A stretch of DNA of 35,880 bases, from assembly GCA_035493895.1 (NCBI GenBank), contig DATJHM010000033.1:1-35880 (forward strand), in the 5' to 3' direction. The translations under genes and the position numbers were made by a program. This DNA comes from DATJHM01 sp035493895 (GTDB lineage Bacteria > Chloroflexota > Ktedonobacteria > Ktedonobacterales > Ktedonobacteraceae). Within the stretch, counting starts at the first letter, position 1; each line of letters begins with the position of its first letter. The notes under the pieces are model-generated. The model worked only from the letters and a program-made list of their open reading frames with translations. It was not told the origin of the DNA and searched no databases. Below are positions 15,606-23,365 of this stretch, in pieces.

Positions 15606-17078
15606 TTACATATGCTCCATCTCTAACTGCATGCGCTGCGCATTTTGGGTGGCAGTGCGCTTTGCCCAGGCACCAGTCGTGATCAAGCCGAGAAACAGGA
15701 CAGCGAAACCGCAAGCAGCGATGATACTCCAACTGATGCGATACGCGTCAGCAAATCCACTACTCGCCGTCAGGTGTGTGACACGTGAGGCAATCACAGA
15801 ACCGATAATCGCCACACCGAGTGCCGCACCGAGTTGTCGCATCGTCGAAGCGATGCCAGCCGCAGCACCTGCCTGAGCACGGGGCATCCCGGCGAGAGCG
15901 GTATTGCTGATTGAGGCATTGGCCCAACCAATGCCTGCCCCGACCAGTGCATAACAGACAAGAAGACCGATAAAAGGGAGACTATTGTAGAGTATGGCGG
16001 CAAGGAGACCAGCGATAGCAATCGCTACACCCCCGATAAGGAGGGATCTACGACTTCCATATCTTCCAACGACGCGGCCAGAAAGAGGTGAGGAGATGGC
16101 CAGAAACACAGCCATTGGTAAAAAAGTGATACCAGCCTGAAGAGGCGAGAAATGCAAGATATCTTGCAGATACAACGTGTTGAGGATCATGAAACCACCC
16201 TGAGCCATGAATGCGCACAATGCAATCACCGAGGCACCACTAAATGGAGCCGATCGGAAGAACCGGATATCAATGAGCGGCTCCTGGCGGACTCGCTCAT
16301 AGCCGATGAGTCCAACAAGGCAAATAGCAGCACCAAGAAGACAGGCGAGGATTTGAAACGAGGTCCACCCGTATGACGGGACCTCAATGATTCCATAGAT
16401 CAGCAGCCCGAGTAAAGCTATCACGAGAACCTGACCGATAGGGTCGAAACGGCGTGGATGAGGAGCTTTCGATTCAGGCACAAACCTGGCTGTCAGCAAC
16501 ACAACGACGATTCCGATGGGGACATTGATCCAGAAAATCGAGCGCCAACCAATGCTGTTGACAAGGAAGCCACCGAGGATCGGACCGAGGGAGAGACTGA
16601 TTCCAGCAACGCCACCCCAGGCTCCGATAGCGCGAGCTCGCTCTGATGGCTCGATAAACGTGTTACTAATGATTGACATGGCGACCGGGTTGAGCATACT
16701 GCCACCGACTGCCTGCATCATGCGGAACACGATCAGCCATGTAATGTCTGGTGCAAGGCTACAGAGGAGTGATCCGAGTGTGAAGAGGCTCACCCCTATC
16801 TGAAAGATACGCCGCCGCCCTACACGATCCGCAGTCGAAGAGGACAACATCAGTATACTGGCGATCACAAGTGTGTATGCATCCAGGGTCCACTGTGCTT
16901 CTGAGATGGAAGCATGGAAGTCGTGCTGAATCGACGGAAGGGCGATGTTCAGAATGCTTGTATCTAGACCAGCAAGAAAGACGCTGATGCAGCAGAGAAT
17001 CAACACCAAATTGCGGCGAAAATCAGACAATTCAGCATTCTGGGTGGAATGGGCTTCTGAGATATTTTTTGTTGCCAT
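15606..17078 (-). CDS. DHA2-family multidrug exporter (EmrB/QacA type)
   Basis: The 490-residue protein shows the 14-helix DHA2 pattern. LDTSILNIALPSIQHDFHAS and QWTLDAYTLVIASILMLSSS form the first helices, TADRVGRRRIFQIGV is motif A, and GGVAGISLSLGPILGGFLV contains motif C of drug/proton antiporters. DIRFFRSAPFSGASVIALCA opens the second half. It would use the proton gradient to expel hydrophobic or cationic compounds across the plasma membrane. It lies 47 bp downstream of the isochorismatase-like gene on the same strand, and only a weak ribosome binding site is seen before it, consistent with an operon driven by the promoter at 17825-17853. Confidence 0.9.
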   Translation of the reverse strand: MATKNISEAHSTQNAELSDFRRNLVLILCCISVFLAGLDTSILNIALPSIQHDFHASISEAQWTLDAYTLVIASILMLSSSTADRVGRRRIFQIGVSLFTLGSLLCSLAPDITWLIVFRMMQAVGGSMLNPVAMSIISNTFIEPSERARAIGAWGGVAGISLSLGPILGGFLVNSIGWRSIFWINVPIGIVVVLLTARFVPESKAPHPRRFDPIGQVLVIALLGLLIYGIIEVPSYGWTSFQILACLLGAAICLVGLIGYERVRQEPLIDIRFFRSAPFSGASVIALCAFMAQGGFMILNTLYLQDILHFSPLQAGITFLPMAVFLAISSPLSGRVVGRYGSRRSLLIGGVAIAIAGLLAAILYNSLPFIGLLVCYALVGAGIGWANASISNTALAGMPRAQAGAAAGIASTMRQLGAALGVAIIGSVIASRVTHLTASSGFADAYRISWSIIAACGFAVLFLGLITTGAWAKRTATQNAQRMQLEMEHM

Positions 17079-17125
17079 TGATTATTCTTCTTTCAAAGGT
17101 TCGAGATGACTCATAAGTGCTCGGC

Positions 17126-17704
17126 TCAATGAGCCAGGAGAGCGAGAACCTCTTCGGTGCTTTTGACGCGCCCGATGCGTGGGAAAATCTGGCTGATGGT
17201 ATGTTGATGAGCTTCCTCGCTGAGATCTGACATCGCATCCTCAACAAAAATCTGATGATATCCGTGATCGTATGCCTGTCGTGCTGTCGATTCGACGCCA
17301 ATGCTCGTCACAATACCAGCCAGCGCAATTTCGGTGATACCACGGCGTCGCAGATGCAGATCGAGGGATGTTCCATGAAAGGCACTCCAGCCACGCTTGG
17401 GTACGACAATATCGATGGGTTGCTGACCAAGCTCCTTCACCAGTTGATCCCAATTTTCCGGGAGAGACATGCCAGCCTCTGGCGACCTATCGGTGCGCGG
17501 TACAAACATATCAGCACCATCAGGTGAGAACGTCACATGGACAAACACGACCGGCAATGCATGCTGGCGGAATGCGTCGACTAACCTGGTGGCTCTGGCA
17601 ACCACTTCTTCCGTAGAATAGGGAGTCGTCGGTGCTCCAACAAAACCATTCTGGAGATCAATCAGAACAAGAGCTAAGTTTTTCTCGATGTTGGTTCCTG
17701 ACAT
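17126..17704 (-). CDS. Isochorismatase-fold hydrolase lacking the catalytic cysteine
   Basis: The 192-residue product is a cysteine-hydrolase (isochorismatase-like) family member. ALVLIDLQNGFV contains the catalytic Asp16, and VPKRGWSAFHGTSLD contains Lys103. In the third signature, AGIVTSIGVESTARQAYDHG, Gly136 stands where active members have the nucleophilic Cys. True isochorismatases also lack this Cys, so hydrolysis of an isochorismate-like ether is possible while amidase activity is not expected. It is the first gene of a leftward operon with the DHA2 exporter. A strong promoter (TTGACA-17-TATACT on the minus strand) lies 121 bp upstream of its start. Confidence 0.88.
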   Translation of the reverse strand: MSGTNIEKNLALVLIDLQNGFVGAPTTPYSTEEVVARATRLVDAFRQHALPVVFVHVTFSPDGADMFVPRTDRSPEAGMSLPENWDQLVKELGQQPIDIVVPKRGWSAFHGTSLDLHLRRRGITEIALAGIVTSIGVESTARQAYDHGYHQIFVEDAMSDLSEEAHQHTISQIFPRIGRVKSTEEVLALLAH

Positions 17705-17824
17705 ACGTTTCTTTTCCTCATTCGTGTGATACTTACTCTTTCCTCTGCCAATGTACTGATGCTCGAGGAAAGTTCAGACGTGGATCAACGAAAGTCTTGA
17801 TCCACACGGTTTGCTCTCCTCAAG

Positions 17825-17886
17825 AGTATATTTCTCCATAGATATATTGTCAATATATTGACTATGATATCGATATATTGTATGAT
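17825..17886. promoter_or_regulatory. Divergent overlapping promoters with ATATATTG operator repeats
   Basis: On the minus strand, TTGACA (17848-17853) and TATACT (17825-17830) with a 17-bp spacer drive the hydrolase/exporter operon. On the plus strand, TTGACT (17858-17863) and TATGAT (17881-17886) with a 17-bp spacer drive the HTH-citrate-synthase gene. The two -35 boxes are four base pairs apart. ATATATTG occurs three times, at 17842-17849, 17853-17860 and 17873-17880, and GATATC is also self-complementary here. One regulator bound to these repeats would cover both promoters. Confidence 0.75.
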
Positions 17887-17924
17887 AGAGGCAACAAAAT
17901 ACCTGAAGATGGAGGCAGAAGCAA

Positions 17925-19157
17925 ATGAGAAGTGGACGCTATATGAGTGCACACGAGGCTGCATCTGAATTGGGAATCAGCCTGACAACGCTGTATACGT
18001 ATGTGAGTCGAGGGGCAATCCGTTCGGAAGCGGTGAGCGGTTCGCGGCGCGTGCGGGCCTATCTGGCGGAAGATATTTACCGCTTGAAAGAGCGCAAGGA
18101 GATACGCCAGCACCCAGAGCAAGTGCTGAGCCAGGCGATCAGTTGGGGAGAGCCAATCATCGATTCCGAACTGACCCTGATGAGAGATGATCGTACCTAT
18201 TATCGTGGCCGGGATGCTGTGGATCTGGCCGCGTCATGGAAGCTTGAACAGGTCGCGGCGCTGCTTTGGGACAAGGCTTCGAGCGAGAATGCCCAGCAAG
18301 TAGAGCAGTTTTTTACCGAGGAAAAGCCTCAGCCAATGCTGCTCCAAAAACTGGCGATGTTCCGAGAAAAGCTGGATTTTCCCAACTTGTCGCTTCTTGA
18401 GCAATTCCAGATGGTGCTGCCTCTGCTAGGTGCAGAAGACCTGCGTGCCTATCATCCGAGTCAGGAAGATGCACTCGCTACCAGCGTACGCCTGCTCTGG
18501 CTTTTCACGTGCTTTCTGGCTCACACTACGACTCCTGGGGCTACCCTGGCTGAGACGCTCCAGCAGGCTTGGGCTCCGCATGATGAGAAGGCTACGCAAC
18601 TCTTGAATGCGACCCTGATTCTGAATGCTGATAACGAGTTAAGCTCCCCAGCTTTTACTGCTCGCTGCATCGCATCGACCGGTGCAACACTCTATGCCAC
18701 GATCAATGGAGCGCTGGCTGCTTTTCATGGTGGAAATACTTTTCGATTTATCAGCAGTATTGGTCAAGTTGAACAGATAAAGCAGGTATTGGTCGAACAC
18801 CTGAAGCAAGGGGAAGAGATCCCAGGTTTCAAGCATCCTCTCTTCCCGACCGGGGACTCACGGGCGGTGATGCTGTTGAAACTCTTGCACGTGCAGTATC
18901 CTGAAGCCTCTGGCACCAGGCTCGTTGAGACGATGGTGACCGAAGTCGAGCAAATGTTGGGCATCCATCCGCGCATCGAGCTAGCCTACGCGGCTCTGGC
19001 CCTGAATTTGCATCTCACAAACGAGCAGTTTCAGGCTCTCTTCGCGCTGGCTCGCTGTATTGGCTGGATCGGGCATGCCCTGGAGCAAACACGGAGCCTG
19101 CAAGGGATTCGGCCACGCGCCCGTTATACTGGAATACAGCCAGAAGGCGGTCACTAG
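17925..19157 (+). CDS. HTH domain fused to a citrate-synthase-like domain
   Basis: This is a 410-residue fusion. Residues 1-60 are an excisionase/MerR-type helix-turn-helix (MSAHEAASELGISLTTLYTY, then VSRGAIRSEAVSGSRRVRAY). From about residue 75 (LTLMRDDRTYYRGRDAVDLA) to the end it follows the citrate synthase fold. The first active-site His of the ADHEL motif is Asn237 here (ILNADNELSSPAF). The second is kept (His268 in AAFHGGNTF), although the usual GP before it is lost. A third substrate-binding His is present in GFKHPLFPTGDSRA. GGAGG nine bases upstream supports ATG 17925. HTH-citrate synthase fusions are known, but their role is poorly defined. Its divergent placement next to an exporter operon suggests a regulator with an enzyme-derived sensor. 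Confidence 0.85.
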   Translation: MRSGRYMSAHEAASELGISLTTLYTYVSRGAIRSEAVSGSRRVRAYLAEDIYRLKERKEIRQHPEQVLSQAISWGEPIIDSELTLMRDDRTYYRGRDAVDLAASWKLEQVAALLWDKASSENAQQVEQFFTEEKPQPMLLQKLAMFREKLDFPNLSLLEQFQMVLPLLGAEDLRAYHPSQEDALATSVRLLWLFTCFLAHTTTPGATLAETLQQAWAPHDEKATQLLNATLILNADNELSSPAFTARCIASTGATLYATINGALAAFHGGNTFRFISSIGQVEQIKQVLVEHLKQGEEIPGFKHPLFPTGDSRAVMLLKLLHVQYPEASGTRLVETMVTEVEQMLGIHPRIELAYAALALNLHLTNEQFQALFALARCIGWIGHALEQTRSLQGIRPRARYTGIQPEGGH

Positions 19158-19402
19158 AAGAAGTGCTTTGGGGCCAGGAAGTTGTGATTTCAACGGAAAA
19201 GGACGATGGACTATAGAACTGAGGCGAAGCTTATTCATATTCTCTTTCCATACAGGTAAAGCACGTTCTTCTTCCCGAAGAGAGCTGCTTTTGACCTGTG
19301 AGCATCTCGATACGAAGCACGTCCTTTGGAAGAGAACAACGCTCTTCTCGATAGGGAGAGAAGTCTCTGGAGCCGTTTTATCTAGATCTTAACCATAGTT
19401 AT
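19158..19402 (+). other. Spacer with a strong 48-base hairpin
   Basis: No gene was seen. At 19252-19299, ACAGGTAAAGCA pairs with TGCTTT-TG-ACCTGT. An inner stem TCTTC/GAAGA closes a TTCCC loop, giving about 17 base pairs. No T-run follows, so it is not a standard terminator. It may be a relic of group II intron RNA preceding the reverse transcriptase fragment, or it may end the upstream transcript. Confidence 0.45.
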
Positions 19403-20205
19403 ATGGTACGTCGTCGTGCGCCCAAAGAGGCCCATGATGGTCTGTTGCAAGCAATTGCAGCCTCACTCAGGCAAGGTGAGTAAGGCAGCTTCTTACCTGA
19501 AAACCGAACAATTCCGCTTTCGACCTGTGCGGCAGCAGTTCATACCTAAGCCAAACAGCAAGATGCGCAAACTCGGCATTCCTTGCGTGAGAGACAAAGT
19601 CGTTCAAGAGGTCATGCATATGATCCTCGAAGCCATCTATGATAGTCCCTCTGCTCCTTACTTTCGGGAAACCAGTCATGGGTTCCGACCATCCCATAGT
19701 TGCCACACGGCTCTTCGGGAGATTCGCACGCATTGGACCGCGGTGAACTGGTACATCGAGGGAGACATTCAAGCCTGCTTCGATGAACTGGATCATCGCG
19801 TCTTGGTTCAACTCCTGCACAAGCAGATCCAGGATGAGCGATTCCTTAATCTCATCTGGAAGCTCCTGAAAGCAGGATATCTGGACCTGCACGGAGCCAG
19901 GAAAGAAAGCCTCATCGGTTCCCCCAGGGCGGGTTAATCAGCTCGATCCTGGCGAACGCCTACCTGCATGAACTCGATGTCTTCGTCGAGAACCTGCGAG
20001 AAAAACAGGAAAAAGGGACCATAAAACGAGACAATCCTGAATGGGTCAAGCTCATCTACCAAAAGAACCGAATGGTCACGCGGAAAGAGACCAAAACCAA
20101 AGCGTTTAAAAAGCTCATGAAGCAGATCAGGAATACTCCCTCGAAAGTGGTCAACGACCCCGCATACATCAGGCTTAAATATCTGAGATATGCGGACGAT
20201 GTGCG
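19403..20205 (+). pseudogene. Group II intron reverse transcriptase fragment
   Basis: Recognisable reverse transcriptase blocks appear in order: FRFRPVRQQFIPKPNSKMRK, then LGIPCVRDKVVQEVMHMILE, SHGFRPSHSCHTALREI, EGDIQACFDELDHRVL (first catalytic Asp) and LLKAGYL. The frame then breaks at GSPRAG; one C is missing from the C-run near 19925, and restoring it gives the expected GSPQGG. The next frame continues LISSILANAYLHELDVFVEN, and then RLKYLRYADDV with the catalytic YADD near 20195. Homology ends just after YADD. The N-terminal start, thumb, maturase and endonuclease domains are missing, and an in-frame stop lies near 19482. It is non-functional. Confidence 0.88.
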
Positions 20206-20455
20206 CCATTTAACCCGTACAAGGAGGGCTAAAAGGAGATGTGCGAGGCCAGGCCGCGCTGGTCGCTCCATTGTTTGGCGTGGCTGTAAGAAAGGTGGTG
20301 AGGAACCATCACGCCCAGTTTCTTCCTTTGCAATTTCTTGCAACACAACCTGATGGAGCGAGAGGGAGAGTGTCGCTATGTCTATTTTACTTATTATTAA
20401 CTGCAAATCACAATTATACTTGACATATACACAAAATTGTGTTATACTATATGTA
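20206..20455 (+). promoter_or_regulatory. Strong promoter with embedded palindrome
   Basis: TTGACA (20420-20425) and TATACT (20443-20448) are 17 bp apart. The spacer carries ACACAA-AA-TTGTGT (20430-20443), an inverted repeat suited to a dimeric repressor. The first 170 bases (20206-20375) hold no gene; they contain several short inverted repeats such as GGTGGT/ACCATC near 20295 and may be the end of a lost element. Confidence 0.6.
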
Positions 20456-20620
20456 GTGAGCAGAGATCTGCTTACTCCACAGGATCAGCTTCGGTACTTC
20501 CCTGCTTCTGTCGTTGTGTGTAAGGCCACTGAACATCCCCTCGTTCCCATTGCCGCTCGCACGCTCCTTCTCATGGCAGGACGCTTCTTACGAACTGCTG
20601 AGAACATGAGCGAACCGTGA
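20456..20620 (+). CDS. Possible leaderless small protein, unknown
   Basis: GTG at 20456 lies eight bases after the TATACT box of a strong promoter, where transcription should start, so the message would be leaderless or nearly so. The 54-codon frame encodes MSRDLLTPQDQLRYFPASVV and ends TAENMSEP. No family was recognised, and it could equally be the start of a decayed regulator. The promoter is the main reason to list it. Confidence 0.35.
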   Translation: MSRDLLTPQDQLRYFPASVVVCKATEHPLVPIAARTLLLMAGRFLRTAENMSEP

Positions 20621-20800
20621 GTTATACAAGAGACACTGGAGCGAGCGCTTTGTTCCTCGATGTCCTCCCCTCTTATGTGTGATCACTGGGTGAGGAAGAC
20701 ACCTCATGTTATGAGCCTTCTTGCAGTATACTTACGTCGTATTGGAAATGTTGCTGGATAGGAAAAGTGACCTGGTAGCGGTAGAAAAAGGAGCATTGTG

Positions 20801-21586
20801 ATGACACAGACCGATCCAAAGACCCCACGAGCAGACCAGTTGCAAGGAGACCGTGAAGCGGTTCAGATGAGTCCACATAGAAAGACTGCGCTTGTCGCGG
20901 GCGTGCTCTACCTGCTCACCTTTGTCTCGATCCCAACCCTCTTTCTCTACGGTTCGGTAAAGAGTGCAAACTACATCATCGGCGCTGGCCCGGACACTGC
21001 CGCCATCATCGGCGGTATCCTGGAGATCATCGTGGCTCTCGCTGGCATCGGCACCGCCGTCGTGCTGTTCCCGGTGCTCAAGAAGCAGAACGAAGCGGCC
21101 GCGCTGGGCCTGGTTGCCTCCCGAATTCTGGAATCCGGCACTATCTTCGTCGGCGTGGCATTCCTTTTGTCGATTGTGACCTTGCGGCAGGCCGGAGCTG
21201 GAGCAGGTGCATTGGTCACCAGCCATGCGCTTGCCACCCTGTATGACCGCATCTTCCTCCTCGGACAAAGCTTCATGCCGGCCATATGCGACCTGTTGCT
21301 GGGATTCCTGCTGTACCAGTCGCGCCTGGTGCCTCGAGCCCTTTCCCTGATCGGAATCGTCGGAGCACCCATCCTCCTCGCAGGCTACATCGCTGTGCTG
21401 TTCGGTCTTCTCGGGCAACATGCCCCCTTAGCAGGATTGTCCGCAATTCCGGTCGCGCTCTTTGAGTTTTCGCTAGGCGTCTGGCTGGTCGTCAAAGGCT
21501 TTCAGCCCTCACCGATCCTCTCCAGCGATACGCAAGATGCCAGCGTGGCTGTCGCCACCAATCCTTCCGCTTCTCGTCGGCCATAG
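20801..21586 (+). CDS. DUF4386 integral membrane protein
   Basis: The 261-residue protein has a polar N-terminus, then six to eight hydrophobic helices. TALVAGVLYLLTFVSIPTLF, then GGILEIIVALAGIGTAVVLF and SRILESGTIFVGVAFLLSIV are the hallmarks of DUF4386. The YDRIFLLGQSFMPAICDLLL and PRALSLIGIVGAPILLAGYI segments also fit. Function is unknown in the family. ATG 20801 is preferred over GTG 20798 because AAAAAGGAGC (20786-20795) precedes it. Base composition is more GC-rich than the flanks, which suggests separate arrival. It appears intact. Confidence 0.85.
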   Translation: MTQTDPKTPRADQLQGDREAVQMSPHRKTALVAGVLYLLTFVSIPTLFLYGSVKSANYIIGAGPDTAAIIGGILEIIVALAGIGTAVVLFPVLKKQNEAAALGLVASRILESGTIFVGVAFLLSIVTLRQAGAGAGALVTSHALATLYDRIFLLGQSFMPAICDLLLGFLLYQSRLVPRALSLIGIVGAPILLAGYIAVLFGLLGQHAPLAGLSAIPVALFEFSLGVWLVVKGFQPSPILSSDTQDASVAVATNPSASRRP

Positions 21587-21639
21587 CTCGCCTTCGTAGC
21601 CTGTGTTGCTAGCTTGACCAGCTGGCAAGCCGGGGCGAG

Positions 21640-21820
21640 TCAGTGTGTCCTCTTAGGCCGGAGCCGTCATAAGCGACTCGGCTGAGGATAGTGGCTTGGG
21701 TCAGGTACCGCGGCGGGAAGCCTTGGAAGGGTAGGACCTCATGGCGACTGAGGTCCCGCCGAACCGTGGAGACGTACCACGCAGAGCCGTCGGGTTGTAA
21801 ACCCGGCCTCATGTGTTCCA
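21640..21820 (+). ncRNA. Candidate structured RNA
   Basis: The region after the DUF4386 gene contains a dense run of stem-loops and no supported protein. The clearest is GGACCTCA-TGGCGAC-TGAGGTCC near 21735, a perfect 8-bp stem. It is nested inside CGGCGGG...CCCGCCG, which brackets it. It is followed by CGTGG-AGACGTA-CCACG and GGGTT-GTA-AACCC. AGCCG/CGGCT precedes them. The nested and serial hairpins suggest a folded RNA such as the 5' domain of a group II intron or another non-coding RNA. No catalytic domain V was identified, and no RNA family was recognised. Confidence 0.5.
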
Positions 21821-22061
21821 AGTTTTCGTCCCTTCGCCACAGAAGCTGGCATCCTCTTTCTGCACAAAGGAGATAGAAGTACTTCTTCACACCTATCGGC
21901 AGTTCTCCACACCTGGAATCTCAAGTCGTGGACAAACCCCCTGTGCGAGAGCTCCCGCGAAGGTACAGTACTCACAGCAGCAAATTCCTCCTCACTACGT
22001 TATTTCATCTCAAGCATCTTTTTCATGCTCATTATCTCTCTTTATTAAGGAGGAGTTTGCT

Positions 22062-22757
22062 ATGACGACAGCGTTCACATCCAGGAGCGCGCTCCGTCAC
22101 CGTCCGATCAACCCTGCTGCTACCAACGAAGAACAGCTCCCTCTTCGGCGAGCTACGCCCACCAGGCGGACATCGCCACAACGCGTCCCTGTTCAGACAC
22201 CAGCTCCTCGTGCTCTTCGCACGGCAGGAACTGGGTACAGGATGGTGCTGCTTGGCATGGGTATGACGCTGATGTTCCTGATCGTGCTTGCTGCTCAGAT
22301 GCTACTTGGCTGGATTGGCACCGCAGTGGACGATCTCCGCTATGGCTACCCGCGCACCTTCCAGACGGATGCGTTCGTGGGTCAGGAGAAGACCGGCCAG
22401 CCCAGCCACTTTCTCGCCATCAATTTGAAAGGGCAGATTGAGATCATTGAGTTGCCTGGCAGGGATGCAACACGGGCACGCATCTTTATGGGGCCACAAC
22501 TCTATGGGCCAGGAGCCGATCTGGTTCCCGTGACCTTGCAGTTTGTCGCTGCCCGCGGATCGCATACGCCAGAGATGCATATCCTGTTCCAGCACACGCA
22601 GATCGTGTTTCGCAACGAGGGGGGACGTTTATCGCAGTCCCTTGATACGCGGAACACAGCTAACGTCTGCTACAAGTGGGCATGCTTTACATGGGCACGC
22701 CCACTTGGTAAATGCCCCGTTTCGGCGATTAATTCAGCCAACCTACAGGTTTTATAG
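22062..22757 (+). CDS. Membrane-anchored protein, Ktedonobacteria-type, possibly 3'-fused
   Basis: The protein starts at ATG 22062 after AAGGAGGAG and has 231 residues. An Arg/Pro/Thr-rich cytoplasmic tail of about 65 residues is followed by one hydrophobic helix (VLLGMGMTLMFLIVLAAQML) and an outer domain. The outer domain includes RYGYPRTFQTDAFVGQE, SHFLAINLKGQIEIIELPGR and ARIFMGPQLYGPGADLVPVT. I recall similar proteins only loosely and know no function. After IVFRNEGGR the sequence loses this character (NVCYKWACFTWARPLGKC). The DNA there forms a hairpin at 22674-22706, so the native C-terminus has probably been replaced. Confidence 0.65.
   Translation: MTTAFTSRSALRHRPINPAATNEEQLPLRRATPTRRTSPQRVPVQTPAPRALRTAGTGYRMVLLGMGMTLMFLIVLAAQMLLGWIGTAVDDLRYGYPRTFQTDAFVGQEKTGQPSHFLAINLKGQIEIIELPGRDATRARIFMGPQLYGPGADLVPVTLQFVAARGSHTPEMHILFQHTQIVFRNEGGRLSQSLDTRNTANVCYKWACFTWARPLGKCPVSAINSANLQVL
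22674..22706. repeat. Hairpin AAGTGGGC/GCCCACTT
   Basis: A perfect 8-bp stem with a 17-base loop that itself contains CATG twice. It lies inside the 3' end of the frame at 22062-22757. IS200/IS605 elements end in such hairpins, so it may mark the end of a small element that cut the gene. Confidence 0.4.
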
Positions 22758-22950
22758 CGTACGCAAGTGACTCCGGTATGTTGTCTCTCCTGAAAACAAC
22801 AGAAAAAATGGACTCATGAAGGGAAAGTGTGTTACTCTGGACGGTGACGTCCCATCCAACGTGTGATGGTGAACATCAGGAAACACGTGAAATCCGCTCT
22901 GGGAAAAGAGACATCCATTCACCAGAGATGACAGTAGAAAGCGCAACTGA

Positions 22951-23148
22951 ATGCCAGATGAACGCATCCGTCAAAATATACGTTCGGGAATCACCGTGTC
23001 AATCGTCCTCAAGCAAGACCAGCGAACAGGAAAACTGACCCGAGGAATCGTCAAGGACATTTTGACCAACTCCGCTTCTCACCCACATGGGATCAAGGTA
23101 CGGCTGGTCGATGGACAGGTTGGGCGCGTACAGAAAATCGAGGAGTAG
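22951..23148 (+). CDS. ywbE: YwbE family protein (DUF2196)
   Basis: The 65-residue product contains the invariant block TVSIVLKQDQRTGKLTRGIV followed by KDILTNSASHPHGIKVRL and GQVGRVQKI. This is the entire YwbE/DUF2196 family sequence, recognised with confidence. Family members are small single-domain proteins found in many Gram-positive bacteria and Chloroflexota; their function is unknown. The start is taken by homology; the ribosome binding site is weak. It stands alone between the membrane-anchored protein and a 200-bp inverted-repeat element whose left arm begins 10 bp after its stop. Confidence 0.9.
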   Translation: MPDERIRQNIRSGITVSIVLKQDQRTGKLTRGIVKDILTNSASHPHGIKVRLVDGQVGRVQKIEE

Positions 23149-23157
23149 TAGAGGTAA

Positions 23158-23359
23158 CCCAGGATACGTGTAAAATTCTATCATAGCGTACTTTTGTTCG
23201 GAATGTAGCCTGAAAAGCTCCCTGGAAAAGCAGGTACAAACGGGTACAGAGTCTCTTTCATGGAGTATGCCCCTCATCCCCATCCTTCCATAGCTTCTCT
23301 CGTCAGCCTTGAGAAGCGGATTGACGACGCTATGATCGATTTTTGCGCGTATCCTGGTC
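23158..23359. mobile_element. MITE-like element of about 200 bp with 31-bp terminal inverted repeats
   Basis: The left arm at 23159-23189 (CCAGGATACGTGTAAAATTC, continuing to CATAGCGT) matches the inverted right arm at 23327-23357 at 27 of 31 positions. The inside has no supported gene. The right arm lies seven bases from the point where the GNAT gene loses its frame, so insertion or excision there may have truncated it. No target duplication could be assigned. Confidence 0.6.
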
Positions 23360-23365
23360 CTTCCT

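Noticed and set aside
20732..21421. Leftward frame with repeated acidic and Gln residues opposite the DUF4386 gene
   Set aside because: Antisense shadow of hydrophobic helices, with no family resemblance.
21650..21680. Possible group II intron domain V (GAGCCG...CGGCT)
   Set aside because: It is only about 24 bases, lacks the AGC triad context, the GNRA loop and the bulge expected of domain V.
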